Assembly: GCA_037039685.1 (NCBI GenBank)
Contig: JAWNGF010000004.1
Span: 4,526,001-4,590,000 of the forward strand
Reading direction: 5' to 3'
From: Ceratobasidium sp. AG-K
Taxonomy: Eukaryota; Basidiomycota; Agaricomycetes; Cantharellales; Ceratobasidiaceae
DNA: 64,000 nucleotides
In this document: positions 30,557-41,921 of the stretch, one piece after another
Layout of the letters: each line of letters starts with the position of its first letter
How positions within the stretch are numbered: position 1 is the first letter of the stretch
Program-made: the position numbers and the translations under genes
Notes under the pieces: generated by a model
Databases searched by the model: none
The model's input: the letters and a program-made list of their open reading frames with translations, nothing else
What the model was told of the DNA's origin: nothing

Positions 30557-33500
30557 GAAGAGAAGCAACAATCATAGAAGAAGAATTGGGAAAAGAAGGG
30601 GTCTCCCACTAACTGTGTGTGGAGACACTGAAGAACCAGCAATGTACTTTAGAGCAAACAAAGAATCCACAATTGTTTACAGCTATGTTGCTGGAATCAC
30701 AGACCCAATTGCTACTCTAATCAACTCTGGAGCCTCCCAGAATTTTGTTGATATTGTTTGGGCCAGGAAGAATAACATTGCCTTGAGTGATCTCCCCATC
30801 CCTCAAAAAGTTATTGGAATACAAGGGAAGGAGCTGTCACACACAATCCGCTTCAAAGCACATATGGAAATCACGGTTGAAGGAAAATGTTTAAAGAAGA
30901 ATTCTTTGCCATGCCTACCACTGACACAAACATCATCCTAGGACTTACCTGGCTAGAAACCACAAACCCTAACATTGATTGGAAACAAAAAAGCATCTCT
31001 TGGAGAGATGAGGAAATACACAGAAGAGAAGGAACCTTGGATCTCATTCTGGAGGAATTGAAAGAGTTTGAAGACGTTTATAGCAAAGAAAAGTTCAAAT
31101 GCATTCCGGACCACTGCCCAGATGATAGTGCTATCAACTTCAAGGAAGGTGCTGAGCTCCCAAAACCAGCAAGACCAATACCATTGTCCCCTGCCAAATC
31201 CATTGCAATGAGAGAATACCTTGATGAGTAACTTGCTGCAGGAAAAATCAGGCCTAGCAAGTCCCCAATAGCATTGGCATGTTTTTTTGTCAAAAAACCA
31301 GGCCCACTTGGGGGACTATGATTGGTACAAGACCTACGACCCGTTAATGCCATCACAAAGGACAACAGATCCCCTTTTCCCCTTATGGAAGATCTGCTTG
31401 ACAAAACAAAGGATGCAAAAACTTTCTCGAAAATCAACCTAAGGATAGGATTCAATAACATCTGCATCAGGGAAGGAGATGAATGGAAGACCGCATTCAG
31501 GACAAAGGAGGGACTTTTTGAATACATTGTCATGCTGTTTGGACTAAAAAATGCACCAGCCACATTTCAATGGTATATGAATCACCTCTTCCACAACAAA
31601 ATCAATGTCACTCTTTATATTGACAACATCCTAGTCTTTTCAAAAACCCGGTCTCAACATGTAGTGGACCTACAAGAAGTACTTCAAATCCTGAAGGAGA
31701 AGAACCTTTTTGCAAAACTACCAAAATGCGAATTCTTTGTCTCAGAACTCATCTATACAGGACTGAAGATCAGCAAGGAAGGTATTTACATGGACAAAGC
31801 AAAAATCAAGGCTATAAAGGAATGGAAGGAACCCAAGACAGTGAAGCAAGTGCAAGCATTCTTAGGTCTTGCAAATTTCTATAGGAGATTTGTACCCAGT
31901 TTCTCTGCGATTGCTAAACCTCTCACTGGATTGACACAAAAGGATCTTCCATGGAAATGGGAAGAAGAAGAACAGAAAGCATTTGATGGTATCAAGGAAA
32001 TGATTTGTAAAGATCCCGTACTTTGACACCCCAATCCAGAGAAGCTGTTTTTCCTCAAGACTGATGCTGGCGGAGTAGCAATGGGGGCAATACTGTCCCA
32101 AAGACAAGAGGACGGAAGGCTACACCCAATTGCGTTCCTTTCCAAATCTTTCAACCCAGCACAGATGAACTATGATGTACATGATCAGGAACTTATGGCT
32201 ATCATTGAGGCACTTATGCATTGGAGACTCCACCTGGAGGGAACAAGGGAAGAAATCATGGTATACACAGATCACAGGAACCTTCAATTCTGGAAGGATG
32301 CAAAAACATTCAACAGGAGACATGCATGTTGGCACCAAATACTGGTGTCATACAATTTTGTGATTGTGTACAGACCTGGAATCCTTTCTCAAAAACCAGA
32401 TCTATTGTCAAGAAGGGCCGACCATTTGGAAACTCCGTTGGCGGAACAAATCATGATTGTCAACAAAAATTCAAAGGCTTTGCAGGAGAACTAAAATATG
32501 ATCTCATTAACAATATCATCAAAGCACAACACAAGGATCCAGGACTACAAGGAGTAATGGAACTTTGCAAAAAGAGGAACTCTTTACCAAAGAGTATTCT
32601 GGCCAGCATAAAGGACTAGGAAGCATGCAAAGAACTACTGTGGTACAAAGGAAAGATTGTGGTGCCAGAGGACAAGGATTGCCGACTAGCAATCATGCAA
32701 CTGCACCACAATTCACCAATTGCTGGGCATCAAGGGCATGCAAGAACCCTAGAACCAGTGTCACAACGTTACTACTGGCCAGGAATAAAGCAAAGTGTCA
32801 ACAAATATGTGGATTCCTGTGAACAATGCCAAAGAGCAAAGGGAACAAAAACGCAGGTCCCATTAAAGCCCTTGCAACTGGCAAACAAACCATGGGAAGA
32901 CATAGCTTATGATTTCATAGGCAAACTTCCTAAGTCAAAAGGGATGGATAGCATCCTGGTTGTAGTGGATAGATTCTCCAGAATGGCACATTTTGTACCA
33001 TGTAACAAGTTGCACAAGGCAAGCAAGTTAGCAGAACCTTTCCTATGCAACATCTGGAAACTCCACAGATTTCCCAGAAGCACTGTCTCCAACCAAGGAA
33101 GCACCTTTAACAGCAAGCTCCTGAAAGCAATATACAAAAGGATTGGGGTCTCACCCTCCTTTAGCACTGCCTACCACCCTCAAACTGATGGAATTACGGA
33201 ACGAGTAAACCAATGGCTAGAAGCGTGGCTATGCACTTTCATCAATCATCACCAAGACAATTGGGTGGAACCACTGCCTATTGCCAAATTCTGTTACAAC
33301 ATGCACAAACATGGAGTTACAGAAAAGAGCCCATTTGAACTTGTTTACAGAAAGGAACCTTTATGGAATGTGTCCAGTATAGTAACAGAAGTTCCAGAAG
33401 CAAACACAGTAACCACAAGAAGGGAGGAAACAAGAAAGGAAGCTATTGCTGCCATGGAACTACATCAAGTCAGGGAAGGAGAAGTCAAGGAGGAATACAA

Positions 33501-34491
33501 GGAAGGAGACCTAGTATGGCTATACAGACCTGACATCAAATCAAATAGACCTTTGAAAAAACCAGACAACAAAAAATTCGGACCCTTTCCAGTGAAAAGG
33601 AAAATATCTTCTCATGCTTACAAGCCTGATCTGCCACCCACTATGAAGAAGTACCCTGTTTTTCATATCACACTCCTAAGTCAGTACAAGGTTGACAAGG
33701 AATTCAATTGGAACCAACCACGTCCTCTGCCAATTGTCATGGAAGAAGGAAACAAAGAATACAAAGTGGAGAAGATTCTTGATTGGAAGATGACAAATGA
33801 AGCGGTTTTCTATAGGATGAGATGGAAAGGATATGGAGAAGAAGATGATACGGAACAACAAGTGGAGGATGTGGGCCACCTAACTGAGATAGTGCAGAAG
33901 TTTCTGAAGAAACACCCTGAAGCACCAACACCAGCAAATTTCAAAGGAAGGATAAAAGGCTGGGGGGCAAGAGAGTGGGAAACCATCTGCAAGACTTGCA
34001 ACTACTCCCAAATCCACTCCTCTCTGAGCTCACTTAACCTTTTTTGTTCATTGCAATGCCTGTTGTCTCCCGCTCTGCCATCGCCAACAACCTTGTCCGC
34101 GTCCTTGAAGGACTGGTGTTTGCTACAGCAAGAATCCTTGATGCTGGAGCTGCCCTCTACGTCTTCAACAAGTTGCAGCAAAGCCCAGGCAGAATGCATT
34201 TCCGGGCGTCAGACAACATACTCCACTCACACCTGGGGGAGTTCCAATGGGTCAGGCAAAAGTGGCCGACAAGAATGCAGCTGGCAAGGAAGGACATCTT
34301 TGTTTACTGAGGATGTGCTGTGTTTCAAGTCTTGGAGGTTCTCCTCCTGTCCACGCACATGCTTGGAGTCATCAAATGGGGAACAGAAGGAGCGTACTCA
34401 AGCAAATGGGTACCAGGAGCTGAGGGGAGACTGCCAACGCTTTGACCCAGGTGGAATGACACTTGGGATGCCAACTACAAAAAGGACCTGA
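30557..34491 (+). pseudogene. pol: end of gag and pol of element D (three Asp-to-Asn active sites)
   Basis: Gag's last codons run to TAA (about 30609-30611); pol is read in the -1 frame from GGGAAAA (30588-30594). Protease is INSGA (Asp to Asn). A frameshift lies near 30890, TAA at 31229-31231, TGA at 31319-31321. RT motif is YIDN, not YIDD. TGA 32024-32026 lies before RNase H. A second frame change is near 32460, with a stop near 32617. Integrase finger (GHQGHARTLEPV...CEQCQRAKG), first Asp in VVVDRFSRMAHF, second changed to Asn (SNQGSTF), Glu kept (GITERVNQW). Chromodomain KVEKILDWKMTNEAVFYRMRWKGYG near 33760-33835. The frame then stays open about 190 codons across ORF3 to 34491, as in H. 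Confidence 0.92.
30588..30594 (+). promoter_or_regulatory. Putative -1 frameshift site GGGAAAA with hairpin, element D
   Basis: Heptamer, 6-nt spacer GAAGGG, then GTCTCC...GGAGAC (6-bp stem, loop about 14 nt). Heptamer, spacer and near-identical stem recur in H and I. Confidence 0.7.
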
Positions 34492-34820
34492 GCAACTGGA
34501 GGATGGAGAGGGGTAGATACCAGAGGGAGAAATTCAAATGGTTACCATATTGGTGGAGGAAGGAGGAGACAGATGTGTTGGCATGGAAGGAAGGAGAGCC
34601 AGACATGCAACAGTGGGATGAGGAATTTGTGGAAGCCCAGAAGAGGGTTTTAGACTGGTCCAAGGCAGACTGGACAAGGGAGGAAACCTGGGAAGAATGG
34701 GAAGAGTTCTTGGATGAACCAGGCAACACAGTGTTCAATCCCATTGATCTGACCTTGGAGGAGGTCAAAGGACTGGAGGATTATGTGCTTTGTAAGGAGA
34801 AAGACTGCACATTACAGTGA
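34056..34820 (+). pseudogene. ORF3 of element D (two stops)
   Basis: Aligns over its whole length with the intact 254-residue ORF3 of H. Starts MPVVSRSAIANN, then ATARILDAGAALYVF, GEFQWVRQKW, a degraded FVY-stop-GC at the Y-x-C-x-G-C motif (TGA 34308-34310), LLLSTHMLGV, and TGA 34443-34445. The tail is W/E/D-rich (EETWEEWEEFLDEPGNTVFNPIDLTLEE) and ends at TGA 34818-34820, 29 nt before the PPT. In the -1 frame relative to pol. Function unknown. Confidence 0.8.
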
Positions 34821-34849
34821 GTCCATTCAAGTCCCCCAGATGGACTCTT

Positions 34850-34858
34850 AGGGGGGAG
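34850..34858 (+). other. Polypurine tract, element D
   Basis: AGGGGGGAG then TAA before the 3' LTR. Confidence 0.85.
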
Positions 34859-34861
34859 TAA

Positions 34862-35315
34862 TGTCATGAGCCAGCTCACTCTGTTAGACTTGTCTTGCAT
34901 CTTGCCTCCTGCTCTTGTGTTTGTTGCTCTGTTTGTGTGTTGTTTGTCTTTTCCTGTGCCCCATTGCCACGTTCTTGTGGTTGTTCTGTTACATTGTGTA
35001 ATGCGGCTGTGCTTTGTACAAGTCATGACTGCCCTTGCAGCATGACTCACTTGGACACTCCTGTTTGACTCATGTGGCTGCGCCTTGTATGACTTGGCTG
35101 CTTTCTGAATATATATAGAGGACCAACAAGCCTGGTAACCCCAGCTTGTTTTGTCTTGTCACCCATTGCTCTGAGTGATCCTTTGAACCACCCCTACCCT
35201 CAAGGAGCCTACAGACACTTAAGTGTGTTGCAGTCCAAGAGGTGACTTAGGTCTCAGTGCCATTCACTCTCCTTTGCGGCTTGTCTCATTAGCCACCAAG
35301 AAGAAGCTGACAACA
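34862..35315 (+). repeat. Element D 3' LTR (family 2)
   Basis: 454 bp, paired with 20044-20497; followed by TSD TATAC. Confidence 0.95.
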
Positions 35316-35320
35316 TATAC

Positions 35321-36766
35321 ATTGATGATATCTTCATCTTTTCCAAACAAGTCAAAGATCATCCTGGACATGTCAAAGAGGTGCTAAAAGGACTAAGGGA
35401 ACACAAAAAGGTCAAAGATTGGGAATACAAAGAAGGACTCCTAATGTTCAAAGGAAGGATCTTTGTCCACAGGGATGAAACAGTCAGAAATCTGATATTG
35501 GAATCACGCCATGACAATGTTACAGCTGGGCATCCTGGACAAGCAAGAACATTGGAAGTAGTCTCAAGAACATATTACTGGCCATCCATGAAGAAGTTTG
35601 TCAACTCTTATGTGTCACACTGTGAAACATGCATTTGAGTTAAACCGTCAAACCAACTCCCCACAGGACTACTGCATCCCGTACATATTCCTGAGAGACC
35701 TTGGGAGGAGATCTCCTATGACATGATTGTAGGGCTCCCAGAATCAGAAGGATATGATGCAATCTTGACAGTGGTGGATTGGTTTTCCAAAATGGCACAC
35801 TGTCTCCCTTGCAAATCAGCGGCCACAGCAGTAGACATAGCCAATATCTTTGTTGCAAACCTTTGGAAACTTCACAGCACCCCAAAAGCAAAAGTCTTGG
35901 ATAGAGGACCTACTTTCAACTCAAAGTTTATTAGACATCTGTACAAATGGTTGGATGTAAAACCCACCTTCAGCACAGCTTACCATCCAAGAACAGATGG
36001 ACAGTCAGGGCGGGCAAACCAAGTTGTTGAAATCTTTATCAGGGCCTTTGTCAACCATAGGCAAAACAACTGGGTGGCCCTACTTCCTATGGCAGAATTT
36101 GCTTACAACAATGGAGCCCAAGCATCCACTGGCAAAACTCCCTTTCAGATCTACCAGGGTTTCAACCCTAGAATGAACATTGGAGAAGAATCAGACTATA
36201 CTGTTCCTGAAGCTGATGCCCATGCGGAATTCCTTCTGAAAGGATACGACGAAGTCAAAGCAGCTCTTATTCTAGCAAACCAGTCCTACAAACACTACTT
36301 TGATAAAGGAGCCAAAGAACCAGAAGAGATAAACCCTGGAGATAAAGTCTGGCTTAATCATCAAAACATATCCACAGACAGACCTTCAGTAAAACTCTCC
36401 CACAAAGTCTTGGGCCCTTACAAGGTACTAGAAAAAGTAGGAACTCATGCCTTTAAACCGGAATTACCAAAGTCAATGAAGATTCATCCTATCTCCCATG
36501 TCATTCTGCTCAAAAAATTCCACCCTGATCCTCATGGTTGTGAACCTGCTCAAACACCTCCTATAATCACAAAAGAAGGAGAAGAGGAGTGGGAAGTCAA
36601 AGAAATCCTTAATTTCAAGAAAGTTTGCCACCAACTCCACTATTATGTCAAATGGAAAGGATACTCTCATGCGGACAATTCTTAGCAATCAAAGGAAGAT
36701 CTCAGAAATGCTCCTGAACTAGTTGATAAGTTCCACAGACTCCATCCCACCACACCAGGCCCTTAG
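35321..36766 (+). pseudogene. pol: pol of element C, 3' part (RT tail, integrase, chromodomain)
   Basis: Resumes after D at IDDIFIFSK. At GLREHK it jumps directly to KVKDWEYKEG: compared with B about 870 bp (RT thumb, all of RNase H, the G10 tract) are missing, in frame. The integrase finger ends in CETCI followed by TGA 35636-35638 (Arg codon). The Asp residues in VVDWFSK and LDRGPTF are kept, but the catalytic Glu is Gly (DGQSGRANQ). The GPY-type linker region and chromodomain (EVKEILNFKK...YYVKWKGYSHADNS) follow, with TAG 36683-36685 at a Trp codon. Natural stop TAG 36764-36766. Confidence 0.92.
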
Positions 36767-36773
36767 GAGGGGG
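36765..36773 (+). other. Polypurine tract, element C
   Basis: AGGAGGGGG then TAA before the 3' LTR, identical to A and B. Confidence 0.85.
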
Positions 36774-36776
36774 TAA

Positions 36777-37193
36777 TGTCATGAGCTGACTAAGGTCAGA
36801 CATTTTTATCCTGATTTTATAACTTTTTTTCCGAACACTTTCCTTTTTTGGTACAAATGTCCCTTGGCACTTAAACTTGTATCATGTGATGTATTTTTCT
36901 TTTCATTTGATATCAGTGTTGCTTCCTGAACTTCCAGAATGTTGAGTCATATCTCTTATCTTGCTTATCATCAGTGGTACTTGGCTTTCCCACACTGATA
37001 GATGATGACGTGGTGCTGATCCCTCATGTATATAAACCCAGAGGTCAAGCTGGTTAACATCAAGGCTTGACCTCCTCTCCACTAGGACTTGCTCAATCAA
37101 ATCCTCTTAACTACTTCTACTCCTCGGGTTCTAAGACTTGTCTAAGTCGAACCCCTTAACCTTTTATATACCTAATTGACCCAAGTTGGGACA
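36777..37193 (+). repeat. Element C 3' LTR (family 1)
   Basis: 417 bp, about 25 differences from the 5' LTR; followed by TSD CTGAC (37194-37198). Confidence 0.94.
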
Positions 37194-37198
37194 CTGAC

Positions 37199-37471
37199 CC
37201 AGAGAAGGGCACCAAGGCAAGGGACAATGAGGGACTTGCACTGTTTGTCCCATTTGATGGTTGCTGGCTCTTGCAGGGGAATGTACCCCAATTGGATGCC
37301 TGGCTCAAGGTTTTCAGCAAGGGCCTTGGCCTTGTTGAGGGACCAGGGGGCGGTGTCCCAGTTGTTGATGGCAAACTCACCAGGTCCAGCAAGCTTGAGG
37401 GCTTTTCCATAGGCCCTACTTTTTTTGTAAGCAGGGACTTGGGAGAAGGCAGCAGTGCAAGAGGCAGGCAT
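37199..37471 (-). pseudogene. ORF3 of element F, 5' part
   Basis: Starts MPASCTAAF at ATG 37471. Shows GKALKLAGPGEFAINNWDTAPW and LGYIPLQE motifs, matching E and G ORF3, and ends at GALLWVS where C inserted. Its frame continues at 15846. The pol frame is also open through this whole segment. Confidence 0.8.
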
Positions 37472-38308
37472 TGTAGGTGGGAAAGTAAAAGGTTTTCTTT
37501 GAGGAGAGGTGTGCTTGTTAGCTGACAGTTGGTAGTAGGCTGACAAGCAGGAGTGATGATTTCTGCCACTTTCCCCCTTGTCTTCTTGTACTCAGCAGAA
37601 GTGAAATTCAGAGGAAGTGGCCGAGTGGGAAAGTCTTTTTGGAACTTTCTCATGACATGAGTCAGTGTGGCAAAGTTTTCCACCAGTTCTTCTGTGTCTT
37701 CTAGAGGACTGTAACCTTTCCATCTGATGCGGTATTTCAGCCCATCAGGGTCTTGATACCAATCTACAATCTTCTCAACTTCCTACTCTACTTTGCCTTC
37801 CTCAGTCATGATCAGCAGAGGTCAGGGCTGATTTTGTTGGAAGTCTAGATCTTCAATATGGGGGGTCAGCATGTTTCCGTGGAAGATGTTGTGGATGTGC
37901 ATGGACTTGGGAAGATCAAGTTGATAGGCATGTGAAGAGATCTGTTTTTTCACAACAAAGGGGCCTGTCTTCTTGTCGTCAAGCTTCTTGCTTGGGTGTC
38001 TTGTGGTGATGTTGGTAGTCAAGAGCCAGACATTGTCCCCTTCCTTGTATTGTGTTTTTGTGGTTTCTTCCTTTGATTGATGGTATTCCATCAGAGCTTT
38101 TGTTTCCTCCCACACGGCCTCCATATCTTTTGCCCACTTGTCACCTTCTGGGGAGCAAGTCACATAGTCCTCAATGGACCACTTGGGAGTCATGCCATAG
38201 ATGACTTCAAAGGGAGATTTGTTTGTAACTTGGTTCTTGTGGTTGTTGTGACAGAACTTGGCAATGGGTAACCATTGTGCCCAGTCATCCTGCTTGTAAT
38301 TTCCAAAG

Positions 38309-39222
38309 TGTCATAAGCTTCTTCTTGATGGCTATGAGACAAGCCATGAGAGAGAGTGGACGTGTTGTAAGCTTCTTGGTGGCTATGAGACAAGCCGTAA
38401 GGGAGAGTGGATGGCACTAAGACCTGAGATACCTCTTGAATTGCACCACACTTAAGTGGCTGTAGACTCTTGAGGGTAAGGGTGGTTCAAAGTGTCACTC
38501 AGATGGAATGTTTGACCAGACAAAACAAGCTGGGGTTACCAGGCTTGTTGGTCCTCTATATATATTTGCAAAGTGGCCGAGCCATACAACGCGCAGCCAC
38601 ACAAGTCAAGCAAATCTACCAATCAGGAGTGTCCATGTGAGTCATGCTGTATGAACAGACATGACTTGTACAAAAGCACAGCCGTGTTATACAAAGTAAC
38701 AGAATAACCACAAGAATGTGGCAACGTGGCAAAGGAAGCAGAAACACAACACAAGGCAGAGAACAAGCAGGCAAGACAACAGACAAGTCCAATGGAGGGA
38801 GCTGGCTCACAACAGGACGGCACTAAGACCTGAGATACCTCTTGAATTGCACCACACTTAAGTGGCTGTAGACTCTTGAGGGTAGGGGTGGTTCAAAGTG
38901 TCACTCTGAGGGAATGTTTGACAAGACAAAACAAGCTGGGGTTACCAGGCTTGTTGGTCCTCTATATATATTCACAAAGTGGCCAAGTCATACAAAGCGC
39001 AGCCACATGAGTCATATCAGTCTACCAAACAGGAGTGTCCATGTGAGTCATGCTGTATGAACAGACATGACTCATACAATAGCACAGCCACGTTACACAG
39101 TGTAACAGAGAAAACCACAAGAAGGTGGCAACGCAGCGGATGGAAACAGAAACACAACACAAGGCAAAGAACCAGCAGGTGAGAAAGCAGACAAGTTCAA
39201 TGGAGGGAGCTGGCTCACAACA
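38309..39222 (-). repeat. Solo LTR J1 (family 2) in integrase of F
   Basis: Two parts, 38309-38362 and 38820-39222 (457 bp together), TSD CAAAG at 38304-38308 and 39223-39227. In sense, TGTTGTGAGCCAGC...; it carries the TATATATA and AGCTTGTTTTGTC blocks of family 2. A solo LTR is the product of LTR-LTR recombination. Interrupted by J2. Confidence 0.93.
38363..38814 (-). repeat. Solo LTR J2 (family 2) inside J1
   Basis: 452 bp, TSD GGACG at 38358-38362 and 38815-38819. Same family as J1 but a distinct copy, so it is a second insertion and not a tandem duplication. Confidence 0.93.
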
Positions 39223-41921
39223 CAAAGATGCGGATCCAACCTTCAAGCCACTGGTTTGTTCTTTCTACCAGACCATCAGTTTCAGGGTGGAAGGCGGTGG
39301 AGAAAGTTCCTTGAATTCCCAATTGCTTGTAGACGGCTTCCAAGAAGTGTGATTTGAAGGTGGTTCCTCTATCTGAGACAGTGGTTTTGGGGAAACCATG
39401 ATGACGCCATACTTCCTTCACAAATATATCAGCTAGCTCTTCTGATTTTGTGGACTCCTTGCAGGGGATGAAGTGTGCCATTCTGGAAAAGCGGTCCATC
39501 ATGACAAGGACACTGTCAAACCCTTGTGACTTTGGCAGTTTCACTATGAAATCGTACACAACATTTTCCCTAGGTTTCTCTGGGATAGGCAAGGGTTTGA
39601 GCGGTAGGTGTCCTTTGCTTCCCTTCCCCCTTTGGCATGCTTTGGAGCTGCCAACATACTTGTTGACTTGGGCTTTCATGCCTGGCCAGTAGTAGTTTCT
39701 AGAAATGAGTTCTAGAGTTCTGGCTTGTCCTTGGTGGCCAGCAATGGGCAAGTCGTGACAGAGCTTCAGATGTTTCAATTTGATATCCTTTTTGTCTGGT
39801 ACAACAATTCTTCCTTGGTACCAGAGGAGATCTTCACTCATCTCATAGTCCTTGAACTGTCCTTTCACAGATGGAGGTAGATCTTCCTTTCCCTTGGTAC
39901 TCTTGATCAGGGTTTTCAGGCTTTCATCTTCCTCCAGAGCCTCTTTGATTTCCGCAATAATGTTGTTGCTCATCAAGGCCAAGAATCCTTTGGAATTTTT
40001 GGTGGAGATCATCACTTGTTCTGTGGAGGCAATGTCATTGTGATCACTTCTTCTGGAAAGAATATCTGGTTTCTCCAAAATTTTGCCAGGTCTGTAGTGG
40101 ATTTTGAAATTGTAACTTGCCAGCATGAGGAGCCAGCTGTTGTGTCATTGGTTGAAGGAGCTGGCCCTCTGCCAGTAAGTAAGGTTTTTGTGGTCTGTGT
40201 AGATCACTACTGGTTCCTTTGTTCCTTCTAGGTGAATGTGCCAGTGTCGCAATGCCTCTATGATGGCAAGGAGCTCTTTGTCATGTGTGTTGTAATTGAG
40301 CTCCGCTTCCTTGAAGCTTTTTGATAGAAACCCTACTGGATGTCAGTATCCATCTTTTTGTTGTTGACTAAGAATAGCCCCCATAGCAACTCCTGACACA
40401 TCAGTTTCAAGGAAGTACTGCTTTGATTTGTCTAGATGTGCAAGTACTGGTTCCTTTGATATGAGGTCTTTCAAGGAGTCAAAGGCTTCCTGGTGTTCTG
40501 TGTTCCATTCCCATTTCTTGTCCTTTCTTGTCAACTGGGTCAGAGGTTTGACCACCAAAGAGAAGGCCACTACAAATCTCCTATAGAAGTTGCAGAAACC
40601 AATGAACACATGTAGTTGTCTCACGGTTTTGGGAATGGGCCATTCCTGGATAGTTTTGATCTTGACTTTGTTCATGGAAATGCTGTCCTCATCAACAACA
40701 AATCCAACCCAATCTGCCCTTTTTTCATAGAAGGTACACTTCTTCAGGTTTCCATAGAGGTTGTTCTTTCTCAGTTGCTTCAGGACTTCCTTGATGTCTA
40801 TGATGTGCTGGTTCCTTCCTTGGGAAATATTAAGAATGTCATCAATGTAGATCACAATCTTCACACCAATCATGTCTCTGAAGATGTGGTCCATCATTCT
40901 CTGGAAAGCAGAGGGTGCATTCTTGAGACCAAAGGCCATAATGGTGTATTTGAAGAGTCCTTCTGAGGTGATGAAAGCTGTTTTCCATTTGTCTCCCTCT
41001 TTGATCCTGAGATTCCAAAAGCCATTCTTCAGATCAAGAGAAGTGATAAAAAGTTCTTCTTCTGAATCTTCTCTGGTCTTCTTGAAGATTTCTAGAAGTT
41101 GTTCAAGAAGTGGGATAGGGTAGCAATCCAGGATAGTTTCCTCATTTGCTCCTCTGTAGTCAACAACTGGTCATAGGTCAGGGGTGGTTTGTCCTTTCTT
41201 CAGGGCCTTCTTCACAAAGAAGAGACTTGCAGCCAGGGGAGATTTGCTGGGTCTGATGCATCCTGAGCAGAGCTTGGTCTTGATATATTCCCTTGTTGCT
41301 GCTCTTTCCTTTGGTGAGAGTGGATAGGCCTTCTTTGGCTTTGGAAGCCAGTTGTTGTCATAGAAGTAGATTCTACAATCCCATTCCCTATGTTCAGGGA
41401 GTTTGTTGTACTTCTCTTCATCAAAGATGTCTTTGAATTCTTCAAGCTCCTTTGGTAGTTCCTGAAGTATTCCTGCTTTGGCAATAAGGGGATCTTCTGT
41501 CTCCATATAATTTTGAAAGGGGACCAAGATATTTTGGGGTTGGTTTCCTTCAGCCACGGCATGCCCAATATCATGGGTTGTGTGCCGGTATTCATGACAT
41601 AGAATTTTTGGTAGAAAGTTCTTCCTCCTAGATCAAATTTCAGTTTGCATTTGTACTGGATTTGATCCTTTTGTGTTTTTCCATCAATAGTTTCAATGCT
41701 TCTGGGACTTTGTAACTTGGTCAAAGGGATGTTGTTTTCTTTGGCAAAGTTCAGGTTGATGAAGTTTCTAGAGGAGCTGGAGTCGATGAGAGTTGAGATT
41801 TTTTCTGTGATTCCCCCTGCAGTTGTGTATACCATGGGTGTTTCATTTGTAGCTTGGCAGTAGTATACATTTGCCAGAGAGGATATCAGGGCATCTTCAC
41901 ACATGGTGGAGAGATGCCCAT

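Larger units (their letters stand above)
20044..35315 (+). mobile_element. Element D, family 2 chromovirus inserted in element C, hosts E
   Basis: TSD TATAC at 20039-20043 and 35316-35320. LTRs of 454 bp at 20044-20497 and 34862-35315 differ at about 21 sites by hand count (about 4.6%), younger than C as the nesting demands. gag is split at 22400 by element E (TSD AAAAG). All three Pol enzymes carry Asp-to-Asn changes at catalytic positions, so the copy is dead. Confidence 0.95.
15847..37193 (+). mobile_element. Element C, family 1 chromovirus with long leader, hosts D and E
   Basis: Complete insertion in F: TSD CTGAC at 15842-15846 and 37194-37198, LTRs 15847-16264 and 36777-37193. By hand count the LTRs differ at about 25 of 417 sites (about 6%), the oldest of the datable elements here. 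Element D interrupts RT at 20043 (TSD TATAC). Own sequence: LTR, primer site, 1.3-kb leader with ORF0, gag, pol, LTR. It is the only family 1 copy whose leader is visible. Confidence 0.93.
37472..41904 (-). pseudogene. pol: pol of element F (interrupted by J1/J2)
   Basis: Starts at ATG 41904 (MCEDALISSLAN), -1 frame relative to gag. The protease motif is DSSSS (Gly lost). A frameshift lies near 41520. A stop follows TTPDL (41171). RT YIDDILNIS near 40840. A stop follows QKDGY near 40343, and another near 40150 interrupts RNase H. Integrase has an intact finger and catalytic VSDRGTTF and DGLVERTNQW, with the first Asp in MMDRFSRM, unlike E and G. J1 enters at 39223 just after the Glu region; integrase resumes at 38303 (DDWAQWLPIAKF). 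A TGA after NQP and a stop in the EVEKIVDW chromodomain follow (37741-37820). The frame continues open across ORF3 past 37199. Extent at the 3' end is approximate because of that overlap. Confidence 0.9.
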
